This document shows, piece after piece, positions 17,898-25,603 of a stretch of 43,292 bases of DNA. This DNA comes from Bacteroidales bacterium (lineage in GTDB: Bacteria; Bacteroidota; Bacteroidia; Bacteroidales; TTA-H9): assembly GCA_028689615.1 (NCBI GenBank), contig JAQVCV010000040.1:1-43292 (forward strand). The letters are read 5' to 3'. The notes beneath the pieces were generated by a model. It did no database searches. It had not been told where the DNA came from and saw only the letters and a program-made list of their open reading frames with translations. The translations under genes were made by a program, and so were the position numbers. Positions within the stretch are counted from its first letter, which is position 1. Every line of letters starts with the position of its first letter.

Positions 17898-18164
17898 GTG
17901 AAGCATTTCGAATTAATTGTCAGAGTATTTCGTTTAAATGGCGGTTTCAGGTTCCCGATTATGGAGCGAGCCTGCAGGTATGGCATCAACGGTTATGTGA
18001 GCCGGGCAGGTGATGGTCGGTACAGGATTGAGGCCGAAGGGGAGGATGAAGCTCTTCTGAAATTTGTTGATTATTGCAAAGTCGGGCCTCAAGGGTCGCC
18101 GGTACAATCTGTTGAAGTCTTGGAAGGGGCGGTTGTAGGCTATTCATCATTTGATATCAGATAG
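17898..18164 (+). CDS. Acylphosphatase-fold paralogue lacking the catalytic Asn
   Basis: 88 residues, the same length as the upstream acylphosphatase, starting at GTG (17898). The fold pattern is retained: the phosphate-loop arginine in LNGGFRFP and the second-half NGYVSRAGDGRYRIEAEG aligned to EGTVRNLPDGSVEIDVQG. In that alignment the essential catalytic Asn is replaced by Arg, and the glycine-rich loop is altered. It is expected to be inactive as an acylphosphatase and may bind a ligand or partner. It converges on mnmD with five bases between the stops. Confidence 0.65.
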   Translation: MKHFELIVRVFRLNGGFRFPIMERACRYGINGYVSRAGDGRYRIEAEGEDEALLKFVDYCKVGPQGSPVQSVEVLEGAVVGYSSFDIR

Positions 18165-18169
18165 CTTGC

Positions 18170-18883
18170 TCACGATTTAATCGCTTTAAGCATTTCTCTT
18201 TTTCCTGCCGCTCCAGGGTGTCGGCCAACTACAAACCCCGATGCTCTTAAAGCTTTTTTTACTTTTCCGGCAGTTGAGTAGGTTACCAAAACTCCCCCCG
18301 GCAGCAGCCAGTTGGCTATATTTTTAAACACTTCTGGCGACCATAATTCGGGCTGAGAACCCGAACTGAATGCATCGAAATAGACCAATCGCAACTGTTG
18401 CTCTGCGAATTTCATTTCATGTAGCGAACAACGATGTTTTGATATCACAAAGTGGTTGTTGATTCTGTAGGGCTTTCCATCCCATTCGGTGTTGTGAATA
18501 GCTCTGAAATGGTGCTGTGCCTGAGGGTGATCTAGAAGTTGAGGGTAGTTGAGTTGGTGGGCGAGTGTTTCCGAAATCGGGAACAATTCGCACGTGTGGT
18601 AATGCACATGTTTGCTTGATTTGGTGGCTTCAATGCAGGTAAGCAGGGCGTTGAGGCCCGTCCCCATGCCAATTTCATACACATGAAAAATGAAATTGGT
18701 TGCCAAAACGGGCTGCAACCCCATCAGAATAAAAACGTGAGACGATTCTGTGACAGCTCCCCCCAGCGAATGGTAGTGCTCACCGGTTTGAGAATCGAAC
18801 AGGGTGTGCGAACCATCAGCGGTTAATGCCAATGTCAATCTTGTTGACTTTAGCTCGTGATCTGAAGAGGAAGTGTGGTCCAT
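18170..18883 (-). CDS. mnmD: tRNA (5-methylaminomethyl-2-thiouridine)-methyltransferase MnmD-type
   Basis: 237 residues. The start (LTLALTADGSHTLFDSQTGEHYHS), the GAVTESSHVFI segment and the SAM-binding loop YEIGMGTGLNALL are typical of the MnmC N-terminal (DUF752/Methyltransf_30) methyltransferase. It methylates the aminomethyl group at wobble uridine 34 of certain tRNAs. The FAD oxidase half of E. coli MnmC is absent, so this is the stand-alone MnmD form. The YFDAFSSGSQPELW segment matches the motif after the SAM site. It is divergent from the exonuclease gene. Confidence 0.87.
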   Translation of the reverse strand: MDHTSSSDHELKSTRLTLALTADGSHTLFDSQTGEHYHSLGGAVTESSHVFILMGLQPVLATNFIFHVYEIGMGTGLNALLTCIEATKSSKHVHYHTCELFPISETLAHQLNYPQLLDHPQAQHHFRAIHNTEWDGKPYRINNHFVISKHRCSLHEMKFAEQQLRLVYFDAFSSGSQPELWSPEVFKNIANWLLPGGVLVTYSTAGKVKKALRASGFVVGRHPGAAGKREMLKAIKS

Positions 18884-19016
18884 TTTAATTAACTATGCTA
18901 CAAATTGTCAAAACTTAGCTATTTGTGAGGAGCTTATCAGAGAATCATCTTCCCCAAAACAACTGGCGCTAATATCTATAAAAGATTTAAATTTACCGTT
19001 CACTTTATCTTATCCT

Positions 19017-19727
19017 ATGCTAAATAATCTTTCCATCTCAAAACTATTCTTTATCGACATAGAGACTGCACCGTATTGGCCTTCTTTCGAGCAAATGCCT
19101 GTCGAATTCAGGAAACATTGGGAACATAAGGCCATGCTCCTGAGCCGGAACGCAGATGAAACTCCGGAGAAACTCTACGGTCGCGCTGGAATTTATGCTG
19201 AATTTGCTCGTGTCATTTGCATTTCATCTGCCTATTTTTACAATGGGCAGTTGCGGGTAAAATCATTTGCCGGCGACAACGAACATGATCTTCTCTCGAG
19301 TTTTGCCGAAGCGACTCATTCTTTTTTCCTAACACCTGGAACCTGTTTGGTTGCCCACAATGGAAAAGAATTCGACTTCCCGGTAATTGCACGCAGGATG
19401 CTCGTGAATTCAATTCCGCTTCCCGCTCCATTTGATCTGGCAGGAAAGAAACCATGGGAGGTTCCCCATATCGACACTATGGATCTATGGAAATTTGGTG
19501 ATTACAAAAACTTTACCTCCTTGGCTTTGCTGGCAACGCTGTTTGGTTTGCCCAGCCCAAAAGACGATATTTCGGGTGCAGATGTGGGTAAAGTTTACTG
19601 GATTGATCACGATTTGCCCCGAATTGTTACCTATTGCCAGAAAGATACCGTGACCTTGGCCCGGCTCATCCAGAAATTCAGGGGTGAAATGCCTGTGGGC
19701 GATTCACAAATTGTAGTAGTGGAATAG
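19017..19727 (+). CDS. DEDD-type 3'-5' exonuclease (PolB-like exonuclease family)
   Basis: 236 residues from the ATG at 19017; the frame is open back to 18873 but the upstream part has no family match and would overlap the mnmD start. The acidic active-site residues are visible: DIE in FFIDIET (14-16), the Asp in AHNGKEFDFP, and the last Asp in YCQKDTVTLARL. The pattern matches PF10108, a predicted 3'-5' exonuclease related to the proofreading domain of DNA polymerase B. Its role, probably repair or RNA/DNA end trimming, is unknown. dnaB follows after 84 bases with its own promoter-like element. Confidence 0.8.
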   Translation: MLNNLSISKLFFIDIETAPYWPSFEQMPVEFRKHWEHKAMLLSRNADETPEKLYGRAGIYAEFARVICISSAYFYNGQLRVKSFAGDNEHDLLSSFAEATHSFFLTPGTCLVAHNGKEFDFPVIARRMLVNSIPLPAPFDLAGKKPWEVPHIDTMDLWKFGDYKNFTSLALLATLFGLPSPKDDISGADVGKVYWIDHDLPRIVTYCQKDTVTLARLIQKFRGEMPVGDSQIVVVE

Positions 19728-19774
19728 AAAAGCACAGGAACAAGATCTGGATGGAGCAAAAAACTTTTTCAAGG

Positions 19775-19807
19775 TTGCAATTGGCACCCGGGGAAGTCGT
19801 AATTTTG
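19775..19807 (+). promoter_or_regulatory. Promoter for dnaB (TTG ... TAATTTTG)
   Basis: A TTG at 19775-19777 and TAATTTTG at 19800-19807 are separated by 22 bases, a good fit to the Bacteroidota promoter. The -7 box ends only four bases before the dnaB ATG at 19812, so the transcript would be leaderless or nearly so. Confidence 0.5.
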
Positions 19808-19811
19808 AGGC

Positions 19812-21341
19812 ATGGAAGAAACACCCCGTACCACCTTACAGGATAAAACTGATAACAACCGTCGGCGAACCCGCGAAAAATTAGCCCTTTCACCCGAACT
19901 GACCGGGAAAATTCCACCCCAGGCCACCGATGTTGAAGAGGCAGTTTTGGGTGCCATCCTCATCGAAAAAAACGCGCTGTCGGCTGTTATCGATAGTCTT
20001 AAGCCCGAAGTGTTTTATAAAGAGGCTCATTCAAAAATTTACGCTTGCGTGCAGGCCTTATTCAATCGCAGCGAACCGGTTGATATTATTACAGTTACTA
20101 ATGAGCTTAGAAAAAATGGCGATCTGGAAATCTGCGGAGGTGCACTTTACATTGCTCAGCTTACCAACAAAGTAACTTCATCGGCCAATGTTGAATTTCA
20201 CGCTCGCATTATCACCCAGAAGTTTATTCAACGCGAATTGATCAGGGTTTCGAATCAAACCCTCACCAATGCTTACGACGAATCGTCAGATGTGCTTGAA
20301 ATGCTCGACGATGCTCAACAGCGCCTTTTCGAGGTATCGGAGAATAATTTCAGAAGAGGTTATGAAACCATGCAATCTCTTGTTAAAAAAGCCATTGGTG
20401 AAGTTGAAAAGGCACGGGAAACCGAAGGACATTTCACCGGAGTCCCATCAGGATTTACCGATCTCGACAGAATTACAAGCGGTTGGCAACGAACCGACCT
20501 GATTGTGCTTGCTGCCCGTCCCGGTATGGGAAAAACAGCGTTTACCCTGAGTATGGCCCGCAACATGGCTGTAGATCATAAACGGGCTGTTGCTGTGTTT
20601 TCTTTGGAAATGGGTGCCGTGCAGCTTGTAACCCGTTTGGTTGCCTCCGAAAGTCAACTTTCGGCCGAAAAACTTCGCAAAGGCGATCTTCAACCCTACG
20701 AATGGGAGCAACTGCATGCCCGAATTTCAGCATTGGAGGAAGCCCCTATCTTTATTGACGACACCCCGGCTCTTTCAGTATTTGAATTGCGCGCGAAATG
20801 CAGGCGACTGAAAGAACAACACAACATTGAAATGGTGATGATTGACTACATTCAGCTCATGACCATTGGGGGCGGCGAAACCAAGGGAAACCGCGAGCAG
20901 GAAATAAGCACGATTTCACGGTCGTTGAAAGCCCTGGCGAAAGAGCTCAACGTGCCTGTGATCGTGCTGTCGCAGCTTAACAGGTCGGTTGAAACCCGCA
21001 CAGGGACTAAGCGCCCGATGCTTAGCGATTTGCGTGAATCGGGAGCCATCGAGCAGGATGCCGATATAGTTTTGTTTATTTACCGTCCGGAATATTACAA
21101 GATTGATCAATACGAGGATGGGGCTTCAACCCAGGGCAAGGGCGACATCATCATCGCCAAGCATCGTAACGGGGCTCTGGCTGATGTCAGACTCCGATTC
21201 GTTGCCCAGTTCGCCCGCTTCGAAGACGACATCCCTACCGGGTTTGGCGATTATGGGATGGTAACCCCTAGCACCAACTTCGATCAGCCTTCAACTGTTA
21301 CACTTCCTTCGCGGATGAACAATGAAGATGTTACTTTTTGA
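19812..21341 (+). CDS. dnaB: Replicative DNA helicase DnaB
   Basis: 509 residues. The N-terminal domain starts at about residue 32 (KIPPQATDVEEAVLGAILIE) and binds primase. The RecA-like helicase domain has Walker A RPGMGKT (about 237-243) and Walker B MIDYIQL (about 342-348). The motifs LSQLNRSVE and LRESGAIEQDAD (arginine finger region) are intact, so the ring helicase should work. The first 30 residues are Thr/Arg-rich and precede the conserved domain; no later Met in frame could serve as a start. I see no intein insertion. Confidence 0.97.
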   Translation: MEETPRTTLQDKTDNNRRRTREKLALSPELTGKIPPQATDVEEAVLGAILIEKNALSAVIDSLKPEVFYKEAHSKIYACVQALFNRSEPVDIITVTNELRKNGDLEICGGALYIAQLTNKVTSSANVEFHARIITQKFIQRELIRVSNQTLTNAYDESSDVLEMLDDAQQRLFEVSENNFRRGYETMQSLVKKAIGEVEKARETEGHFTGVPSGFTDLDRITSGWQRTDLIVLAARPGMGKTAFTLSMARNMAVDHKRAVAVFSLEMGAVQLVTRLVASESQLSAEKLRKGDLQPYEWEQLHARISALEEAPIFIDDTPALSVFELRAKCRRLKEQHNIEMVMIDYIQLMTIGGGETKGNREQEISTISRSLKALAKELNVPVIVLSQLNRSVETRTGTKRPMLSDLRESGAIEQDADIVLFIYRPEYYKIDQYEDGASTQGKGDIIIAKHRNGALADVRLRFVAQFARFEDDIPTGFGDYGMVTPSTNFDQPSTVTLPSRMNNEDVTF

Positions 21342-21389
21342 TCTGAACATACAAGCCGCCTTTGTGTTTCCTCGAAAAGATTAACCACC

Positions 21390-22649
21390 ATGAAACAACT
21401 TCTTTTTTTCCTGCTTTTTTTATCCAGTGTTCAGGCATCGGCAACCTCATTGCTGATCCCGATGGATAGCAAACAGAAAAATCATCTGAAAGCTTATGGT
21501 ATAGCCTATTGGGTGCTCCAACGACAAGTTGAAATCGATTGGCTGCTCAACTACAGGGGAGGAAGTTTCATGATGCCCTACAGCCAAACCATTGCCAACG
21601 AGTGTGCATTGCGGGGAGTTACGGCTATGCCTATTGCCGATGTTCAGGCTCAGTCAATTCTGGCAGAGATTGCCCAACCCGATGTAAATATGGACGCTGT
21701 AAAACTCCACAAAGAACCTCGGGTTGCTGTCTATTCCCCAAAAAACAAACTGCCGTGGGATGATGCTGTAACTCTGGCTCTTACCTATGCGGAAATTCCC
21801 TATGACGTGGTTTATGACGATGAGGTTTTGGCCGGAGTTTTGCCTACTTACGACTGGTTACACCTTCACCATGAAGATTTTACAGGTCAGTATGGTAAGT
21901 TTTGGGCTCGATATCGCAACGCTGAATGGTATCAGCAAGATGTGAAGTTGGCTGAAGAGACTGCTGCTCGCCACGGTTTTCTTAAGGTCTCGCAATTAAA
22001 GCTTGCTGTTGCTCTTAAAATCAGGGATTTCGTGGTAGGAGGAGGTTATATGTTTGCTATGTGCTCTGCTCCCGATAGTTATGATGTAGCCCTGGCCGCT
22101 GAAGGAGTTGATATCTGTAGCCAGATGTTTGATGGCGATCCAATCGATCCTCTTGCCCAACAAAAGCTTGACTATTCTAAGTGTTTTGCCTTTACCAATT
22201 TCGCGATTTCAACCAATCCCAATGAGTACGAGATTTCTTCAATAGATGTTGACCCGTCTGACCGAAAGGGATTGAACGAAAACAACGACTTTTTCTCCCT
22301 TTTCGATTTTTCTGCGAAGTGGGATGTTGTTCCTACCATGTTGTGCCAGAGTCACGAGCGAATTATCAAGGGTTTTATGGGTCAAACCACAGCCTTCGGA
22401 AAACAATATCTCAAACCTGAAGTTCTGGTTATGGGAGAAAACAAACCAATGAATGAGGTACGCTACATTCATGGAGAGTTTGGCAATGGAACCTGGACTT
22501 ATTTGGGCGGACACGACCCGGAAGATTACCAACATTTCGTGGGCGACCCTCCCACGCAGCTTGATGTCCATCCTAATTCTCCGGGCTACAGGCTAATTCT
22601 GAATAATATTCTGTTTCCTGCCGCAAAAAAGAAAAAGCAGAAAACATGA
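21390..22649 (+). CDS. Secreted Bacteroidota protein, commonly labelled 'asparagine synthetase B'
   Basis: 419 residues with a signal peptide (residues 1-18, ending VQASA) and an unusual basic tail (AAKKKKQKT). The start LLIPMDSKQKNHLKAYGIAYW and segments such as LHLHHEDFTGQYGKF, GGGYMFAMCSAPDSYDVALAAEGVDIC and YLGGHDPEDYQH match a conserved protein of this phylum that databases often name asparagine synthetase B. It has no N-terminal glutaminase Cys, no PP-loop and no synthetase domain, and it is exported, so that name is almost certainly wrong. The GGHDPEDYQH and GGG-CSA parts suggest a class I glutamine amidotransferase-like (ThuA/DJ-1-like) fold; function is unknown. Confidence 0.75.
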   Translation: MKQLLFFLLFLSSVQASATSLLIPMDSKQKNHLKAYGIAYWVLQRQVEIDWLLNYRGGSFMMPYSQTIANECALRGVTAMPIADVQAQSILAEIAQPDVNMDAVKLHKEPRVAVYSPKNKLPWDDAVTLALTYAEIPYDVVYDDEVLAGVLPTYDWLHLHHEDFTGQYGKFWARYRNAEWYQQDVKLAEETAARHGFLKVSQLKLAVALKIRDFVVGGGYMFAMCSAPDSYDVALAAEGVDICSQMFDGDPIDPLAQQKLDYSKCFAFTNFAISTNPNEYEISSIDVDPSDRKGLNENNDFFSLFDFSAKWDVVPTMLCQSHERIIKGFMGQTTAFGKQYLKPEVLVMGENKPMNEVRYIHGEFGNGTWTYLGGHDPEDYQHFVGDPPTQLDVHPNSPGYRLILNNILFPAAKKKKQKT

Positions 22650-22754
22650 GCCGTTTGTCTGCCTAAAAACTCTAATTAAATTTCCTTAAGAATCGTCCTA
22701 ACCTGTAAACAGGTATGCGTATGCTTCGATTGTTGTGAAAAATGTAACGGTTGG

Positions 22755-23609
22755 TTAAAACTCGATTCTCATTTTATACTCAGGACTGATTACCGGATCG
22801 CCACTTTCAGTAGTTCCTTTGAAAATTACTTTCACATAAGCTACACAAGTGTCTTTACTCATATAATCAAGGGTTCCAGAATTCACTTCAAAGCCGGGCA
22901 TTGTAAGCGATGCTTTGCCGCCTCTAAGGTAGGTGCATCCGGGTTGCAAATAAAGTGAGTCCGAAATTTTTGTTTGAAACTGATCGTGTTCACGTCCGTT
23001 GCCCCATCCGCGTCCTTTGATGATAAACTGATCGTCAGCCGGTGTGGTGCTCTGTTCGCCATCGGTCCAATAAGCTGCCAGAGAGCAACTATAGCGCAAA
23101 TCGTAGGCGTAGTCGAAGCCCAGGTCGATTATCCCATTCGTAACCTCAAAAGCGAACAAAGGACGAGAACCTGTAGTGTCGGAAAGATTGGACAGCAACA
23201 CGCTGCCACCAATCTGTTGTCCGTTAAGATAGAAGTTGTCGCCAAACGTTAGTGTTGCTGAAGTGCCTGGTTTGGTAATAAACTCATCAGGAACAATCAA
23301 CGAAAGGGTTCCTTTGCGCGTGCGACCATCGGGGCACCTTCGGCCGTCACCGTAATTAAAGGTGATTGAATTTCCCGATCTGCTCAGATTTGCTGAATCG
23401 TAGCTGTTGGTAGTTCCATAAACAACAGAAGAATCGGTAAGAGCCTGGAATAGAAACTTAAAATGACTGACAAAGAGAGCTTCAGCCTTGAGTTGATCTT
23501 TTACTATCGATTTATTCCATTCAAAATCAAAACGGTTGGAGTCGTTGGTGTTGCATGTGGTAAGGGTTAATACCAATGCCATGGCCACGATGACAGAATG
23601 ATTTTTCAT
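22755..23609 (-). CDS. Lipoprotein of unknown function
   Basis: 284 residues. The signal peptide ends in a lipobox (LTLTTC, Cys at about residue 19), so the protein should be lipid-anchored on the periplasmic side or at the cell surface. The remainder is rich in beta-type segments (SITFNYGDGRRCPDGRTRKGTLSL, FIIKGRGWGNGREHDQF) and contains paired cysteines. I recognise no named domain. Its start overlaps the folA stop by four bases (ATGA), so it is the last gene of the thyA-folA transcript. Confidence 0.6.
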   Translation of the reverse strand: MKNHSVIVAMALVLTLTTCNTNDSNRFDFEWNKSIVKDQLKAEALFVSHFKFLFQALTDSSVVYGTTNSYDSANLSRSGNSITFNYGDGRRCPDGRTRKGTLSLIVPDEFITKPGTSATLTFGDNFYLNGQQIGGSVLLSNLSDTTGSRPLFAFEVTNGIIDLGFDYAYDLRYSCSLAAYWTDGEQSTTPADDQFIIKGRGWGNGREHDQFQTKISDSLYLQPGCTYLRGGKASLTMPGFEVNSGTLDYMSKDTCVAYVKVIFKGTTESGDPVISPEYKMRIEF

Positions 23610-24100
23610 AATGCAGTTGGTTTACGTTTCAAAAGTTGGAATGCATAGTCGGGGCCCTCGGTATTGATGTGCTTTTTGTGGCTGACCAGATCCCATTCGG
23701 CTTCGTTAATCAGCGGAAACCAGGTGTCGGCTTCTACGCTGGTATAAATGCGAGTGATAAACAATTGGTTGGCAAGTGGAAGAAAATGACGGTAGAGGGT
23801 GGCGCCTCCAATGATGAAAGGTTCCGAATTCTCAGGGCATTGAGCAACGGCTTCGGCAGGGGTGGAAACCACAACGGCTCCGTCTGCTGCTGTTATAGAT
23901 TTGGAAATTACAATGTTGAGTCGTCCAGGAAGTGGTTTCCTGGGGAGAGAATCCCAAGTCCGACGTCCCATTATAACTGGTTGACCCAAAGTGATTTGTT
24001 TGAAATGTTTCAGGTCTGCCGGGAGGTGCCAGGGCATACCCCCGTTCAATCCTATAGCCTGATCGTCGGCAAAAGCCACTATGATAGATATGGGTTTCAT
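23606..24100 (-). CDS. folA: Dihydrofolate reductase
   Basis: 164 residues, normal for FolA. It reduces dihydrofolate to tetrahydrofolate with NADPH. The start ISIIVAFADDQAIGLNGGMPWHLPADL carries the catalytic acidic residue (D29, in LPADL). The NADPH site is seen as VIMGRRTWDSLP and, later, FIIGGATLYRHFL. It lies 74 bases after thyA, whose reaction produces dihydrofolate, so the pair is a functional unit. A TATCTTTG element between the two genes may give it an extra promoter. Confidence 0.95.
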   Translation of the reverse strand: MKPISIIVAFADDQAIGLNGGMPWHLPADLKHFKQITLGQPVIMGRRTWDSLPRKPLPGRLNIVISKSITAADGAVVVSTPAEAVAQCPENSEPFIIGGATLYRHFLPLANQLFITRIYTSVEADTWFPLINEAEWDLVSHKKHINTEGPDYAFQLLKRKPTAL

Positions 24101-24117
24101 TTGTTTCAGTTTTTATA

Positions 24118-24125
24118 CAAAGATA
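24118..24125 (-). promoter_or_regulatory. Possible internal -7 element for folA
   Basis: The minus strand reads TATCTTTG, a TAnnTTTG match, 17 bases before the folA ATG. There is no clear -33 TTG. If active it would let folA and the lipoprotein gene be transcribed apart from thyA. Confidence 0.35.
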
Positions 24126-24174
24126 CAACGGAATGTTTTCGCTCATTGTATCGCCGGAGTGCATAAATGGAAAT

Positions 24175-24969
24175 TTATACAGCAATATCACCCTTAATAT
24201 GTGGATGCGATTGGTAGTTGGATAGTTGAAAATCTTCGTATCGATAGCCGAACAACGAATCCACGTCAGGATTGATCTTCATTTGAGGGAGTTGCAATGG
24301 CTGGCGGCTTAACTGTAGTTTGACCTGCTCGAGGTGGTTCAGGTAAATATGGGCATCGCCCAGGGTGTGAATAAATTCACCTGGCAAAAGGTTGGTTTGC
24401 CTTGCCACTATCATCAACAACAGGGCATAGGAAGCAATGTTGAACGGAACTCCCAGAAATATATCGGCACTGCGTTGATAGAGTTGTACGGAAAGATGCC
24501 CGTCGTTCACATAAAATTGAAAGAGGATGTGACACGGGGGAAGTGCCATCTGATCGATCTGTGCAACGTTCCAGGCACTTACAAGGTGACGGCGCGAGTA
24601 GGGGTTTTCTTTTATTGCTTGTACTACCCTGCTTAACTGATCGATATGTCCGCCCTTGTAGTCGGGCCATGATCTCCATTGATAACCGTAAATGGGGCCA
24701 AGATTCCCTTCATGGTCAGCCCATTCGTCCCAAATGGTAACCTTGTTGTCGTGAAGATAGCCTGTGTTGGTGCTGCCTTGCAAAAACCATAAAAGCTCGT
24801 GAATGATGCTTCGCAAATGGAGTTTTTTTGTAGTGAGCAAAGGGAATCCGTCGGCAAGGTTGAAGCGCATCTGGTATCCGAAAACACCCAGGGTTCCTGT
24901 GCCTGTCCGGTCATCGCGACGCGTACCGTTTTGGGATACATATTGAAGAAGATCAAGGTATTGTTTCAT
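24175..24969 (-). CDS. thyA: Thymidylate synthase (ThyA type)
   Basis: 264 residues, the same length as E. coli ThyA. It makes dTMP from dUMP using 5,10-methylene-tetrahydrofolate as carbon donor and reductant. The nucleophile Cys146 is in [11 protein letters not shown]; the phosphate-binding Arg is in [37 protein letters not shown] is the conserved C-terminal half. It follows the pyrophosphatase gene with a three-base gap and precedes folA, so nucleoside uptake, dTMP synthesis and folate recycling are in one operon. Confidence 0.97.
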   Translation of the reverse strand: MKQYLDLLQYVSQNGTRRDDRTGTGTLGVFGYQMRFNLADGFPLLTTKKLHLRSIIHELLWFLQGSTNTGYLHDNKVTIWDEWADHEGNLGPIYGYQWRSWPDYKGGHIDQLSRVVQAIKENPYSRRHLVSAWNVAQIDQMALPPCHILFQFYVNDGHLSVQLYQRSADIFLGVPFNIASYALLLMIVARQTNLLPGEFIHTLGDAHIYLNHLEQVKLQLSRQPLQLPQMKINPDVDSLFGYRYEDFQLSNYQSHPHIKGDIAV

Positions 24970-24972
24970 GAA

Positions 24973-25599
24973 TTATTGTATTGGGGCGCCAACCTTTGTG
25001 TTGTCGTCTTTCACGCGGCAGGCCATGATCATTTGCCACGCTTCCGATTCGTCTCCCCATCCACCCGATCGGGTTATTCCCGAACCTTTGTAGTTTACAA
25101 ACCAATCGTTGAGCAACGAGAGGATGGTTGGATAGTTGACACTTAGTGTGGCGAAATCGTCGGCATTTATCAGCCTTTTTTCAGGATCGGCCGGAATTAC
25201 AAGAATTTTGTCGTCTTTTTCATTGTTGTCCAACAGGCGAAGCACCCCCACGGGTATTACTTTTATAACCGATCCGGTAGGGGTGTAGCTTCCAATCATC
25301 ATCACATCAAGAGGGTCGCCATCTCCTCCTGTTTGTTTGCTTTGCAGTGTGGAAGGGATGAAGCCGTAGTTGACCGGATAGGGGAGAAACTCTATTTGCC
25401 GGGCTTTACCGCGAATGGAATCGGGAACAAACCGGCGCGAGGCAACATCGTACTCGATCTTGAGGGCTGTTCCGGCAGAAATTTCCACAACCATGGTCAC
25501 CTGATGCCCTTCGGTGACAGCCGGCAACTTTGAATAATCGCGTCTGATGCATCCCGCCAACGACCAAACAGCAAGAAGAATGATGAAAACCCTTTTCAT
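24973..25599 (-). CDS. ppa: Family I inorganic pyrophosphatase with a lipoprotein signal
   Basis: 208 residues. Family I soluble pyrophosphatase features are complete: the VNYGFIPST segment, the metal-binding signature GDGDPLDVM (D93, D95, D98) and the DDKI segment with D129/D130 and K131. It should hydrolyse PPi to two phosphates. Unlike the usual cytoplasmic enzyme (about 175-180 residues), it has an N-terminal signal peptide with a perfect lipobox LAGC (Cys17), so it appears to be a lipid-anchored extracytoplasmic enzyme. It lies four bases after the nucleoside transporter gene and three before thyA. Symbol by family only. Confidence 0.85.
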   Translation of the reverse strand: MKRVFIILLAVWSLAGCIRRDYSKLPAVTEGHQVTMVVEISAGTALKIEYDVASRRFVPDSIRGKARQIEFLPYPVNYGFIPSTLQSKQTGGDGDPLDVMMIGSYTPTGSVIKVIPVGVLRLLDNNEKDDKILVIPADPEKRLINADDFATLSVNYPTILSLLNDWFVNYKGSGITRSGGWGDESEAWQMIMACRVKDDNTKVGAPIQ

Positions 25600-25603
25600 G
25601 CTA

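Noticed and set aside
21390-22649. True asparagine synthetase
   Set aside because: No N-terminal catalytic Cys, no PP-loop, and a signal peptide is present.
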